41,031 nt of DNA from Acidobacteriota bacterium (GTDB lineage: Bacteria > Acidobacteriota > Terriglobia > UBA7540), in the NCBI GenBank assembly GCA_021828285.1, contig JAKASG010000022.1, forward strand, positions 1 to 41,031. The letters run 5' to 3'. Positions 1-9,586 of this stretch are shown one piece after another; position 1 is the first letter of the stretch, and the number at the start of each line of letters is the position of its first letter. The notes under the pieces were generated by a model. It saw only the letters and a program-made list of their open reading frames with translations, did no database searches and was not told the origin of the DNA. The translations under genes were made by a program, and so were the position numbers.

Positions 1-77
1 GTTCCGGCCCGCATCCACTGCCGGAGAATTTTCGCTTCCTCCGCATCAAGGGAAATGACTGCCGCTTGTTTGCTCAT
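1..77 (-). CDS. IS630-family transposase, N-terminal fragment (continues off the left edge)
   Basis: The ATG at 77-75 opens a frame that stays open to the window edge, giving 25 residues beginning MSKQAAVISLDAEE and continuing KILRQWMRAG. This resembles the start of the helix-turn-helix DNA-binding region of IS630-type transposases, where a short lead with an 'L..EE...L..W.R.G' pattern precedes the homeodomain-like fold. The catalytic DDE domain would lie beyond the window. The gene lies about 40 bp inside the inferred element end, as expected. The identification is by pattern memory from a short fragment, so the family is probable and not certain. Confidence 0.6.
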   Translation of the reverse strand, partial: MSKQAAVISLDAEEAKILRQWMRAG

Positions 78-119
78 GCCGGCAGTCTGACATATAACGC
101 TTACTAATGCAACTAAACA
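1..119 (-). mobile_element. End of an IS630-type insertion sequence, cut by the window edge
   Basis: Only the first ~119 bp of the element lie in the window. Read on the minus strand it begins right after a CTAG at 120-123 with TGTTTAGTTGCATT and reaches a transposase start at 77. IS630-family elements insert at TA, commonly within CTAG, and duplicate it. The junction falls inside the MFS reading frame that enters from 1179. The family call rests on the 25 visible transposase residues and the target site; the other end and the inverted repeat are outside the window. Confidence 0.6.
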
Positions 120-1179
120 CTAGTTGCGTGCTGGCAACGGGACTGTCCTGGCCGACGAGTTGAAAACCCAGCGCATTGAATGCCGCATAAACGACTCCGG
201 CCAGACCGTTATAGATCAGAGCTCCAAGGATAAAGACGATGGGCGCGTGGGGCGTGAGCGCCATAGCGATGGAAACAAAGCTCGTGACCAGGCCCGCGCC
301 CAGATAGAGGGTTCCGCGGGAAACGTGATTCGCGGCGTATCCGCCGAGCAACGCGCCCAGCGATGCTGTGATGGCGCACCCCGCGCCCGTCACCCAGATC
401 ACCGTGGTTGCGCCGGTGTGGAAATCGTTGCCCATACCGGAGAAGAGATTGATGGCCGCTTCCGCGCCCGCCGGAACCAGAAAGAGAGCGAAGCCGGTGA
501 GAACCTCTTTTGTCTTGCAGGCTCGCCAGGTGGCCTTGATGGCGTCGGTAAAAATCTGACGGAAGTGGAAAGATGATTTTGTAGCTTCGGGAAAGGCTAG
601 TGTGAGTGAGGCGCCCAGCACGATGACGGCGCCCAGGCCGATTCCGAGCCAGTGAAGCGGAATGTGCGGCGAAAGCGACATGACAGCCAGTGAACCGGCC
701 GCGCCGCCTCCCAGGTTCGCCACGTTCGTCCAGCCGCTCACGGAGCCGCGGCGGGAATCGGGAGTGATTTGCGCGGTCCATCCGCCGAGGGCGCCGGAAA
801 AAAGCACGATGGAGAGTTCGCCCACCAGCAGCAACACCGTCAACATTCCCAGGTGTTTCGGCGACATCACGAACATCGCCGCCGCTAAGCAGACGGCCGA
901 GACCGTTGCCGTAAGCCACACGTACGCTCGGCGAGAGAGGCCTGTATCCATCAGAGGCTGAAGCAGAAATCCCCAGAACGTCGGCGACATCACGGCGGCG
1001 CTGATGGCGGCTACTTTGTAAAGCGGGATGCCAAGATGCGTCAACAGAAAAGGCAGCGCAGTGATGGTGAACCCCGCAACCAGGCCAAAGGGAAATAAGG
1101 CCAGGCCGACAATCCAGGCCGGCGGCAACTTCCCGTGGCCCGGCTGATCCGCTCCGTTGTTTACCAACCGTCCCTCCAA
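46..1179 (-). pseudogene. AmpG-like MFS transporter, 3' end disrupted by the IS insertion
   Basis: Major facilitator superfamily permease of the inner membrane, similar in layout to AmpG/muropeptide-type transporters. The frame gives ten recognisable hydrophobic segments, with the loop-2/3 region 'FLLQPLMDTGLSRR' near residues 72-85 and 'TPDSRRGSVSGW' near 139-150. Authentic sequence ends at about residue 352 (SPVASTQL). After that the frame crosses the CTAG at 120-123 and reads 25 foreign residues encoded by the IS before a stop at 46-48. The last two transmembrane helices are therefore missing, and the product is probably non-functional or altered. It lies 97 bp downstream of tamB on the same strand and may once have been co-transcribed. 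The substrate cannot be inferred. Confidence 0.75.
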
Positions 1180-1276
1180 AACTTCCGTTGTAGATTCGGA
1201 CTCGAGAAACTGTGCATGTTTCCTGAGTGGCCCGGCGCCGAAACCGGCTTTAATCGCGCGCCTCGCGTGTTTTTCG

Positions 1277-4200
1277 TTATCGGAATCGCCGGCGGAATTT
1301 CAGCTCAATCCCGAAAACGCCGTTGCGGTCGCGAATTCCGATGAGGGAAACGCGCTCGCTTAGGGCCCAATCGAATCGGATGACGCGGTATTGCGAGCTC
1401 GATGTATTGGTCGAGTACGTGAGTGTGAGGTCGGGTGAGAGCTGCTGTTCGATGGTCAATTGCGTTCCCATGACGGCGCCCGGAATGTCGCTTGCGGGAT
1501 TGACTTCAATCCGGCTCACACCGAAGATTCTTTCGATGCGCGCGCTGAGTTCGTTCGACAAGGCTTCGGAGAGCAGCGCGCTCGTTCCGACGGAAGAGAA
1601 AGCATGAGCGCCCGTTTGCGTCATTGCCTGACCTTGCCGCGAGTACCCGAAAGCGAGCAGCGTCGCGATTTGCTGAGCGGGAAGCGGCGGGTCCGAGCGG
1701 TAACTCAGCTTCAGCCGGTCGAGCGGGCCGGAGATTTCAAGCGTCAGCCGGTATTTGTCCACGCGGGTCGTTGCTTCGACGTCCACCAAAGGTTCGAGGC
1801 GGTAGGGACTGGTTAGGCTGATTTCTCCGCGCGTCAGGACGTAGCGGTTGCCGCGGAAAACCGTCTGGCCGCTCAAAAGGTTGAGCGCGCCGAGCACGCG
1901 GGGGCTCGCAAGCGTTCCTTCCAGACGGGCATTGGCGGTCAGCATCGCCTGGGTTTCGGGCGTGTAAAATCGCACCGGCGCCGGAGTCGAGACGGAGACG
2001 TTCAGGCCAATGTGCGATGCGAGCGATGAGGCGGAGCCGCCGAGGGAGAGGCCGGGCGATGCACTCGCGGAGCCCAGCCAGTTGATCGGATTGAAACTCG
2101 CGCTGACCAGCACGTCGCGCAGCCGGATGGCGCCGTCGAGGCGCGCTTGCGCGCCCGCGCCGGAAAGCCGCAGCTCGCCGTCCACGAGCGGCGTGATGTC
2201 CGGAAACTCGCGCAGTTCGACTTCACTGAAGCTCGCGCGCAAGTCGTAACGCGGTTCGCGGCCGATCGCGACAAAGCCGGAAGCTGTCACCGTACCACCG
2301 CCGCTCCGCCCGCGCAGGTTCTCGAGGATGGCGCGGTCGCCGCGCAACAGGATGTCGCCGTGCAAGTCCACAAGGCGCGCTGGCAGCTCGCCATAGCCGA
2401 GCGTCAATCCCGTGACCGTCAATTTGCCGTCCAAGGCGGGTTTGCTTAGAGTCCCGCCGACGTGCAGTTGAAGGCTTGATTGGCCCGCAGCGTGAACGGA
2501 CGGATCGAGCAGAGTCAGCGCTTCCGGGTTCGCGCGGCCGTTCACTTCGAGATCGAGCTTCTCGGCCGCTGCCAAGCCCACGGAGCCGCTCACCTGGAAA
2601 TCCGTCGCCGGTCCGCGCATTCGGAAAGGGTTGAAGCGAAGGGATCCATCGGCGTAATGAAGTTCAATGGGATCTGTGTTGCTCCATTCCGCGCCGGAGA
2701 GACTGACCTTAAGGTTTTGGATTTTCGCCTGTCCGATGATTCTCGCGGGCGACATAACTGGTCCGGAAAAGGCGAACGTTCCGGTGGCCCGCGCCCGTGC
2801 GCTTGCACCGGCTCCGCGCAGCAAGGTCAGCCACGGAGCGACGTCGAGATTCTGGAACCGGCCTCCGAGCGTGGGACTCGAAAGATTCCGAATGTCCGCA
2901 TTTCCTGTGAATCCGACCGCGCCGGCTGGTCCGGAAACGTTCCCTTCGAAGTGCGCCACGCCGCCTTTTACGTCCGCCCGCGCGGTCAGGTCACCGACTG
3001 AGACTTTGCCGACCGCAAGCTTCTGGAATTGCCATTCGGAGGCGAGAGTCCAATCGGGAGACGATCCGCCGGCCGTCAGCTTGAAGCTGACGATTCCACC
3101 GAGCTTCGGCGTTTTCGACCGGGCAGCCGAATTCGGAATCGCGCCCTGGAAAATCCGCGCAAGCTCAAATTCACTTCCGGAGAGTTCCGCGGAAAATTTG
3201 CGTTTCGCGGGATCGAACTCTGCGCGTCCTGTCGCGCGGCCGGCGCCTTGCTCAATCCGGATGTTCTCAAGCGACCAGACGGACTCGGAAATTTTGAGTT
3301 GCGCTTCGGCCCTGTCGAATTTCTCGCCGTCCGCGCTCAGCGGCTCGATGGTTATTTCTCCGCTTCCATCGAGCCCTGCCGCCGTGCCCGTCAAATGGAC
3401 CTGGCCGCTCGCTCTGCCGGTGAGCCGAGGCGGCAACCCGGCGGCCGCTTCGAGTCCTTCGACGGGCGTCTGATTCAGCAGGAGTGAAATATCCAAAGTG
3501 CTTTGCGGCGTGAACGTCCAGTGGCTGAGCCCCGCTGCGAGATCGAGCTGAACCGATGTATTGACCCGCTCGAGGCGCAAGCCGGTGAGTGTCGCGAATT
3601 TTGAAGAAGCGCCGATCGCGGTTTCAAAGCGGTCCCAGCGTTCTCCCGCGAGCTCGAACGCTCCGCCTTTGAGCTCGCCGCGAATCTGCAAATGATCGAG
3701 CGCCCCGGAAATCGTTCCCGTAAAACTTCCCGGCGAATTTACGCTCACCGGAGCGGGCTGCTGAAGCTGGATGATCGCGTCGGCGAGCGGCCGCCATTCG
3801 GCAAGGTCGCGGGTTTTCGCCTGAATCTTCAGAGTTGAAGCGGCCGCTCCGAGCGTTCCTTGCGCTGTAAGCGTCGAGGCAGGCGAGCGCAGCCGCAATT
3901 GCTTGATGGCAATCTCGTACCCGTGATCGTTCGTGACGCGCGCCTGCGCCGTTCCGCCGAGCGGCAAAGTTCCTCCCGCGGGATGCTTCGGCGGCGCCGC
4001 ATTCAGATCGAGCTCCGCCTCGAGTTGCCGGAGATTGCCTTCCCACGACGCGCGGGCCGAGCCTGAAAGCGAGGCTACGGGGTGAAGCGTTTCGGCCACC
4101 GGGCCCGCTGCGGGAACCGCAGCAAGCAGACGTGCGAGCGAGCCGCTGGAAAGAGTGGATTCAACTCTGAATTTTGGAACCCCTTGTCCAAACGAAATCT

Positions 4201-5236
4201 GTGCGCGGCCCTCCGCCGTGGCTCCAAGCGCCGCCAGGCGAAAGCTGCGCAATTCCATCGTTTTTCCGGACGCCGCGAACCTGGATTCAAAATTCACGGG
4301 GCCCGGCTCGAAAAGCGGGCTTTGAATTTCCAGGCCTGCTGTGGTGAGGCGGCCGCTTGCACTCAGACCGCTCGAATCGTAACTCCCGCGCGTTTCAACT
4401 AGCGTCGAGCCGCCTCGCAGAAAGTCCAGATGCAATGCTCGCGCCCAAGGCGCGACCCCGCCCAAAAGCGAAAAAGTGAAGTTCGCGGTGGGCGAATCCT
4501 TCCTCGTTATGGAAATTTCGCCCGCGCCGTGCAAGCCGCCCGCTTCGGCCGATAACACCGAAATTTTCACCTTGGCGCCGGCGGTTTTGAAGCGCGCCGT
4601 GAAGCGAATTGGCGGAAGTTCGCCGAGCGGCGTGCGGGCGATCGTTCCGGTCGATGAAATGTCTCCCGTCAATTCCCGCCGCCGGCTTTCGCGGACGAGC
4701 ACTGCGACGCCATCAGCGCGGATCGCAAGAGGAAGTCTCCGGTCGTTCCAATAAATCCGCGTATGCGCCAAGTTCAGTGCACTCACCGACCAATTCATGA
4801 CGGGCGATGGGGTTGTTTGCCCGGCTTTTCCAGGCAGCGGAAGATTCGTCGCGCCGCTCGCGTCTGTTTCGACATGAATCGCAGCGCTCGCCCAACTGAA
4901 GCTTCGAACGTGCACGTGCCCGCGCAGCAACGCCATGGGACCGAGTTCGATGAAGACGCCTTCGGCGGAGAGCAGCGGAGGATTTGCGGCCGCTTCCGTT
5001 CCGCGCAAGGCCACGCGGCGGAAGGTCATGCGAAGAAGCAGCGGATTGAACGTCATGCCGGCGAGCGTCGCCTTCGCCCCCGTCGCGCTTTCAACCATCC
5101 ATTCGATTCGGCGCTCCACTTTCCCACGGAACCACGCCGTCCGCGCAATCGCGACCGTCAACGCCGCGAGCACCAACACCACGGCAATGGTCCAAAGGAC
5201 GAATCGCACGCATTGCAGCGCGATGCGCGACTTCAT
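1277..5236 (-). CDS. tamB: TamB-like translocation and assembly module / AsmA-type inter-membrane protein
   Basis: A 1319-residue protein with one N-terminal transmembrane anchor (about residues 9-30, VLWTIAVVLVLAALTVAIA). It is followed by a very long repetitive beta-rich periplasmic region and a C-terminal TamB (DUF490) domain, roughly the last 350 residues. The C-terminal region carries typical segments: 'LRDVLVSASF', 'ANARLEGTLASPRVLGALN', 'RGEISLTSPYRLEP' and 'SEALSNELSARIERIFG'. TamB-family proteins span the periplasm as a hydrophobic groove, working with an Omp85 partner in outer-membrane protein insertion or lipid transport. Its start overlaps the stop of the preceding SurA-N-like gene by ATGA (5233-5236), so the two are translationally coupled, and the Omp85 gene is first in the same operon. 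Length matches the family (about 1250-1400). The precise role, beta-barrel assembly or phospholipid transport, is open. Confidence 0.88.
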   Translation of the reverse strand: MKSRIALQCVRFVLWTIAVVLVLAALTVAIARTAWFRGKVERRIEWMVESATGAKATLAGMTFNPLLLRMTFRRVALRGTEAAANPPLLSAEGVFIELGPMALLRGHVHVRSFSWASAAIHVETDASGATNLPLPGKAGQTTPSPVMNWSVSALNLAHTRIYWNDRRLPLAIRADGVAVLVRESRRRELTGDISSTGTIARTPLGELPPIRFTARFKTAGAKVKISVLSAEAGGLHGAGEISITRKDSPTANFTFSLLGGVAPWARALHLDFLRGGSTLVETRGSYDSSGLSASGRLTTAGLEIQSPLFEPGPVNFESRFAASGKTMELRSFRLAALGATAEGRAQISFGQGVPKFRVESTLSSGSLARLLAAVPAAGPVAETLHPVASLSGSARASWEGNLRQLEAELDLNAAPPKHPAGGTLPLGGTAQARVTNDHGYEIAIKQLRLRSPASTLTAQGTLGAAASTLKIQAKTRDLAEWRPLADAIIQLQQPAPVSVNSPGSFTGTISGALDHLQIRGELKGGAFELAGERWDRFETAIGASSKFATLTGLRLERVNTSVQLDLAAGLSHWTFTPQSTLDISLLLNQTPVEGLEAAAGLPPRLTGRASGQVHLTGTAAGLDGSGEITIEPLSADGEKFDRAEAQLKISESVWSLENIRIEQGAGRATGRAEFDPAKRKFSAELSGSEFELARIFQGAIPNSAARSKTPKLGGIVSFKLTAGGSSPDWTLASEWQFQKLAVGKVSVGDLTARADVKGGVAHFEGNVSGPAGAVGFTGNADIRNLSSPTLGGRFQNLDVAPWLTLLRGAGASARARATGTFAFSGPVMSPARIIGQAKIQNLKVSLSGAEWSNTDPIELHYADGSLRFNPFRMRGPATDFQVSGSVGLAAAEKLDLEVNGRANPEALTLLDPSVHAAGQSSLQLHVGGTLSKPALDGKLTVTGLTLGYGELPARLVDLHGDILLRGDRAILENLRGRSGGGTVTASGFVAIGREPRYDLRASFSEVELREFPDITPLVDGELRLSGAGAQARLDGAIRLRDVLVSASFNPINWLGSASASPGLSLGGSASSLASHIGLNVSVSTPAPVRFYTPETQAMLTANARLEGTLASPRVLGALNLLSGQTVFRGNRYVLTRGEISLTSPYRLEPLVDVEATTRVDKYRLTLEISGPLDRLKLSYRSDPPLPAQQIATLLAFGYSRQGQAMTQTGAHAFSSVGTSALLSEALSNELSARIERIFGVSRIEVNPASDIPGAVMGTQLTIEQQLSPDLTLTYSTNTSSSQYRVIRFDWALSERVSLIGIRDRNGVFGIELKFRRRFR

Positions 5237-5934
5237 CGGCGGGCCTCATTAGCGGCCGTTTCTCCATACATCCTGACGCGGCGGTCGGCGCTCTGCTGAT
5301 TCAGCCAGGCGGCAAGCCGGAAATTGATGTTGCGCTCCCGGAGAACGGCGCGAATCTGATCGCGTACTTGCGCGAGCGGCGGCGCTTCGCCGTGATGCCG
5401 CGAAGCGACTTCAGGGAGAAAACGCTTTTGATAGTATTCAGCAATTTGCGCGCTCGTCGGCGCGGCCGCCGCGCCGAAGCGCCGCTCGATGGAATCGAGA
5501 ATCTCAACGCGCGCTTCGATCCGCCACAACGCCTGCCGCTCGCTCAGGCCCAGCAGCCGAAGCGCTTTTTGAAACTTGGCCCGTCCGCCATACTCTTTGC
5601 GGATTTTGCCGAGCGTCGCCTGGGCGCTTTCACGCTCGGCGGGCGTTGCGGAATGAACAAGCCCTTGCGCGAGCAAGGTTTGCGCCACCAGCCGATCCAG
5701 TGCCTTGCGGAATGTCGCCCCGGAAGGGTTTCCCTCGGGCAACTTGCCGTTTAGAAAACGCTCGAAACGGTATTCGCGGCTCACCTCGCTCGTCGTAATC
5801 GCCTGGTTGCCCACGGACGCCACAACGCGGTCGAGCGTCTGCCCGTGCGCGCGCCGTGCGGCGAGCGGAGCAAGCAGGAGCGCCACAGAAATGGCACTCA
5901 GAAACTCTGGCCGACGCTGATGAAGAAATTCCAA
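5233..5934 (-). CDS. SurA N-terminal-domain-like periplasmic chaperone, without a PPIase domain
   Basis: A 233-residue exported protein. Residues 1-31 look like a signal peptide (hydrophobic SAISVALLLAPLAA, then AHGQ). The mature start 'LDRVVASVGNQAITTSEV' is the classic beginning of SurA/PpiD/parvulin-type chaperones ('D.IVA.VN...IT.SEV'). The rest is helical, with 'ALDRLVAQTLLAQ' and 'RFLPEVASRH' matching the N-terminal chaperone module, and it ends in a helix like the one that returns after the parvulin insert. No parvulin peptidyl-prolyl isomerase domain is present, so this is a minimal chaperone form. It overlaps the 3' end of the Omp85 gene by 37 bp and tamB by 4 bp. I infer that it escorts outer-membrane precursors to the neighbouring assembly protein. 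Confidence 0.75.
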   Translation of the reverse strand: MEFLHQRRPEFLSAISVALLLAPLAARRAHGQTLDRVVASVGNQAITTSEVSREYRFERFLNGKLPEGNPSGATFRKALDRLVAQTLLAQGLVHSATPAERESAQATLGKIRKEYGGRAKFQKALRLLGLSERQALWRIEARVEILDSIERRFGAAAAPTSAQIAEYYQKRFLPEVASRHHGEAPPLAQVRDQIRAVLRERNINFRLAAWLNQQSADRRVRMYGETAANEARR

Positions 5935-8795
5935 TGCGGTAACCGTTCGACCTGCGAGCTTGTGTTGCTCACTACCAGGAAGCGCGGCGGGTTCAAATCA
6001 TATCCCACTTCAAACCGCAGCGGACCGACCGGCGTGTTGTAAAGCAATCCCGCGCCGACCGCGTGCACGGTATAGTCGAAATCTTCGGGTTTCTGCGTGA
6101 CAGGACTCTGGCTCACTTTGAACAGGCGCATTCTCCGGATGCTCGAATAGACGTTGCCCATATCGTGGAACAGAACAAGGCCCAGCCGGCCTTGCGCAAA
6201 GCTCGTTCTCAATTCGAACGAGTTGAGAAACAGCGCATCGCCTCCGATGGGAAATCCTGTCTCCGGGTCGCGCGGTCCGGCCTGGTTGATGGAAAAGCCG
6301 CGGTGGGATTCGCTTCCGCCCATGAAAAACCGTTCGGGAAGTGGAATCTGGATCGAGGTTGTGCCTCCATAAGGCGACTCGACTCCGAGGCGAGTGTCGC
6401 GCGCGAAAGTCAGCCAATGGGTGATCGGATAATACGTGGCGTTTTCACCGGAAAACCGGAAAAAGTTTGCCTGCGACCCGAATCCCCTCCAGGAGATTCC
6501 CGCATCCGCAACGGTGTAGGAGCCCCGCGTCGCGTCAATGGGATTGTTGCGGTGGTCGTTTGCGTAACTCAGGCTGAACATTCCGATCCGCGCGGGCTGG
6601 CTCAGAATGGGGATTTCGGCCGGCGAAATCCGATTGGAAATGTCCAGGGCCTGGATGTCGCGGTAATTGAAGCTTGTGGAAATGAACGCATGCGGACTGT
6701 AGCGTTTTTCGAGCGTTACGCCCACTTCTTCACGTTTAGCGGTGAAGGTGAGTACGTTACTGCTCTCCTCGGCGAGCGCGCTGAACCGCAGGCTTACGCC
6801 TCGCCGCCTTTCGAACCGCGGCAGCAGATAAGACCACTCGGCGGATTTCTCGAGCGTTGAAAACTGGGCGCGCAAATCCATCGTTTGGGCTCGTCCACCC
6901 ACGTTGAGCCGGGTCACGTCGAACGACACGCGCGGGCTCGCTTTGTATTGCCCCTGCGGCTGGTTGCTGCCGAGCCGCTGCACATCAATCCCGCCGCCGT
7001 AACTGAGCGTCCATCGCCGTGTTTCTTCGACTTCGACGATGAGCGTTTTTGCGGTCTGTTCGCCTTCGGGCGCCTGTTCGGCGATCTTGACCTGGTTGAA
7101 AATCCCAAGGTCATAAAGCCGCTGCTGGGAGTCGAAGACCTGGCTTTCGTTAACAGGGTCGCCGGGCTTGAGTGCGAGTTGCCTCATAATCAAGCTCTTT
7201 CTCGTGTTTCGAACTCCGACAATTACGATGCGCCCGATCGTTTCGCGGCGGCCCGGCGTCACATCATAGGCGAGGGCGACGCGGTCCGGAGCCGGATGAG
7301 AAACCTTCCAGGTCATATTGGCGTTGACGTATCCCTGATTGCCGAGAAAGGAAAGCACAGTCGCCCGGTCCCGCGGGACGTTTTCGGGCGAATAAGGATG
7401 GCCGGTCCGATTGATGAGCGAAGGGAGCACGGCTTTTTGCATCCCGGTGCTGAGGCCGTTGATACGCAAGCTTTCGATCGTCGTCTGCGGGCCTTCCGAA
7501 ATCACAAAGTAAATGAAAATATCGCCCGCTTGCCCGTTGTAATTGCGCTGGATTTGGGGCGTGACGCGCGCGGCGAGAAAGCCCCGAGCGCGATATGCCC
7601 CTTCGAGCGCAGCGACGTCGCGCTCGAGCAAGCGATGACTGAAAGCCGAGCGCTCCATGACCCATCCTTGCGGACGGATGGAAAGCAGCGGCCCGAGCTG
7701 GTCCGAGGGAATGTGCCGATTGCCTTTAAACGCGTATCCCTGAAGAATGCCGCTCGGCCCAAGATTGACCTGATAAAGGACGTCGAGGTGTTTCGAGTCC
7801 GGCCGGGCGACGCGCGCGATCCGGACTGAAGCATTGAGATATCCGCGCCGCTCGAAGTAATCCTCCAGATCGCGGGTTCCGGCTTCAAGGGCAGATTGAT
7901 TCGCAAGACCCTCCGTAAAAATCGGGAGGATCGTGCGCAGCCGCGCGTCGGAAACGCGCGCGCCTTCAACGCGCACTTGGACGAGGGGGCCGGCGTCAGC
8001 GAACAGCACGAGATTTTCGGTGTTCGTTTTCGGATTGTAATCGTGCTGTGCGATGCGGATGATCGCTTCGGGATAATTGCTTCGGAGATAGAACTGGCGG
8101 ATCTTGGCCACCGCGCCGGCGAGACGCGAAGAAGTCGGACGCAGGCCCGGCCGAAGTCCCCCTTTACGCTTGAGAAGCTCGGAAGGGAAGACCGGCGCAC
8201 CGCGAAATTCGATCTTGCTCAAGCGCGCCGCGGGACCGAGCATGACCTGGAAAGTGATGTTGGCTTCCTGATCGCGCGGGTTGCGAGTGAGGCTGTAACC
8301 GACCATGGCGTGGTGGAAGCCCTCTTGGGCGAGCGCGGATTGGAGGCGTTTTTCAGCTTCGCTGATGCTGTCGCTCAGCAAGGGCGCGCCGAGCCGGAGC
8401 CGCGTTGCATCCGCTAACGATGAAGCCGTAAGTTCGGGCGATGCGCCGGTCACGCTGACGGTCCCGATAAAGTATCGCGCTGAACCCGCGAAAACCAGCA
8501 CGACGCCGCCTGCTTCGCGCCGAGCTTCAGCCCGAAGCCGGATGAACCGGCCTGTCGCGTAAAGCCGCTTCAAACTCGCATTCACTTTGGCGCGCTCGAG
8601 CGGTTCGTTGACCTTCTGGACAATTTCCGAAGTGAAGTTCACCCTCTCGACCGGAGGATCCGTTTCAATACGGATGGCAATCACACGCTCGCCCCATGCC
8701 CCAGTCTGTGGCTGAGCCATTGCAGATTGAAAAGCACTCGCCAGCACGACCGTCAAAATAAATCCGGCAATCCGCAAAATCATACAAGAATTCAT
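5898..8795 (-). CDS. Omp85-family outer-membrane assembly protein (BamA/TamA-like)
   Basis: About 965 residues from the chosen ATG at 8795. This start puts a signal peptide at the very N-terminus (ILRIAGFILTVVLASAF, then SAMAQ). An ATG at 8900 would add a 35-residue hydrophilic lead before it. Residues ~35-600 form a chain of POTRA-like repeats ('VRVEGARVSDARLRTILP', 'GYAFKGNRHIPSDQLGPL', 'IVIVGVRNTRKSLIMRQL' with 'LKPGDPVN'). The last ~350 residues are the bacterial surface antigen barrel, with the conserved loop-6 motif 'SHRGF' near residue 830 and a C-terminal aromatic residue (VGQSF), as in Omp85 beta-signals. The POTRA chain is longer than in E. coli TamA (three) and perhaps BamA (five). 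Being first in an operon with tamB favours a TamA-like role, but a housekeeping BamA cannot be excluded. Confidence 0.88.
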   Translation of the reverse strand: MNSCMILRIAGFILTVVLASAFQSAMAQPQTGAWGERVIAIRIETDPPVERVNFTSEIVQKVNEPLERAKVNASLKRLYATGRFIRLRAEARREAGGVVLVFAGSARYFIGTVSVTGASPELTASSLADATRLRLGAPLLSDSISEAEKRLQSALAQEGFHHAMVGYSLTRNPRDQEANITFQVMLGPAARLSKIEFRGAPVFPSELLKRKGGLRPGLRPTSSRLAGAVAKIRQFYLRSNYPEAIIRIAQHDYNPKTNTENLVLFADAGPLVQVRVEGARVSDARLRTILPIFTEGLANQSALEAGTRDLEDYFERRGYLNASVRIARVARPDSKHLDVLYQVNLGPSGILQGYAFKGNRHIPSDQLGPLLSIRPQGWVMERSAFSHRLLERDVAALEGAYRARGFLAARVTPQIQRNYNGQAGDIFIYFVISEGPQTTIESLRINGLSTGMQKAVLPSLINRTGHPYSPENVPRDRATVLSFLGNQGYVNANMTWKVSHPAPDRVALAYDVTPGRRETIGRIVIVGVRNTRKSLIMRQLALKPGDPVNESQVFDSQQRLYDLGIFNQVKIAEQAPEGEQTAKTLIVEVEETRRWTLSYGGGIDVQRLGSNQPQGQYKASPRVSFDVTRLNVGGRAQTMDLRAQFSTLEKSAEWSYLLPRFERRRGVSLRFSALAEESSNVLTFTAKREEVGVTLEKRYSPHAFISTSFNYRDIQALDISNRISPAEIPILSQPARIGMFSLSYANDHRNNPIDATRGSYTVADAGISWRGFGSQANFFRFSGENATYYPITHWLTFARDTRLGVESPYGGTTSIQIPLPERFFMGGSESHRGFSINQAGPRDPETGFPIGGDALFLNSFELRTSFAQGRLGLVLFHDMGNVYSSIRRMRLFKVSQSPVTQKPEDFDYTVHAVGAGLLYNTPVGPLRFEVGYDLNPPRFLVVSNTSSQVERLPHWNFFISVGQSF

Positions 8796-8911
8796 TGGAC
8801 GGGTGAACGGCCGGCTTGGGCTCCGCGCGACTCGCGCGTTGCCTGGGGAAGTAAATGCCGGATGCGGTTTCGAATTAGTCATTGCGCGTGGCGATTGCAT
8901 CCGTGTTCATT

Positions 8912-8925
8912 CCAAAGACATTATA
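8912..8925 (-). promoter_or_regulatory. Candidate -10 box for the Omp85-SurA-tamB operon
   Basis: On the minus strand a perfect TATAAT lies at 8925-8920, putting a start site near 8913. No good -35 is visible at 17 bp (AGTCAC at 8948-8943). The leader to the ATG at 8795 would be about 118 nt, or about 12 nt to the alternative ATG at 8900. Supported only by the -10 match. Confidence 0.35.
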
Positions 8926-9054
8926 AGGTGCATTGAGAAACGGTGACTCGAAGTTACGAACGCGCGCGATGTTCTTCCAACCCGGTGCGCGAGGCAGGAC
9001 TTATCGAAGCGGATTATTCTGTGGCGGCTTCACCCGCGCGACGGCCGTGCGGCG

Positions 9055-9567
9055 TTAGCCGGCTGGATTGAGCGGGCATGAAAGCCTGTATTTTCCCCAG
9101 GCGATTTCGATTGTGCCGCGGCCTTCGTGCTTCAAGAGACTGATGGCCATTTCATCCACTGGGATTTTCGAGGTCGAGAGTGTCATCGGCGACTCTGCGA
9201 CCTGGGTGCTTGGTTCGTACCTGTTGAATTGCTGCGTCGAGACGATGAGCCGCCACATTGTGGAGTCAACACGCCACACCAGCAAATAGTACGTGCCTTT
9301 GGGTACGACTTTGTCGCCGATGCGAACGGGGCCGTCCGTTTCAAGCGTGGTCGGGACGTCCGCACCCAGGCGCCAAAGCTGGCCCGGCTCAAGGAGTTCT
9401 AAAGGGTTGCGGCCATTGAGCCTGGGTCTTCCGTAGTTAATCGCCACTCGCGTACGGCCGAGAACGAGCCGCGCCGTCCCGCGCGCGTTCCCGTGAGCGC
9501 AGGCCGATGGCGCTTGCGCGGCCAGGGCCGCAAAGAGCAGGATGCCAAGGTGCTTCGGATTGAGCAT
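9055..9567 (-). CDS. Exported DUF2911 protein
   Basis: A 170-residue protein from the ATG at 9567, chosen because AAGGAA lies about 10 nt upstream and a signal peptide follows at once (LGILLFAALAAQAPSACAHG). The body matches DUF2911: 'VAINYGRPRLNGRNPLE' near residues 40-56, 'GQLWRLGADVPTTLET', 'VPKGTYYLLVWRV' and 'IEIAWGKYRLSCPL' at the end. The fold is thought to be a small beta-rich periplasmic domain of unknown function, frequent in Acidobacteria and Bacteroidetes. It starts 20 bp after the stop of the esterase gene on the same strand, so it is probably the last gene of a three-gene unit with the esterase and the small exported protein. No catalytic residues can be named. Confidence 0.8.
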   Translation of the reverse strand: MLNPKHLGILLFAALAAQAPSACAHGNARGTARLVLGRTRVAINYGRPRLNGRNPLELLEPGQLWRLGADVPTTLETDGPVRIGDKVVPKGTYYLLVWRVDSTMWRLIVSTQQFNRYEPSTQVAESPMTLSTSKIPVDEMAISLLKHEGRGTIEIAWGKYRLSCPLNPAG

Positions 9568-9586
9568 TGAAGATTTCCTTATCGTC

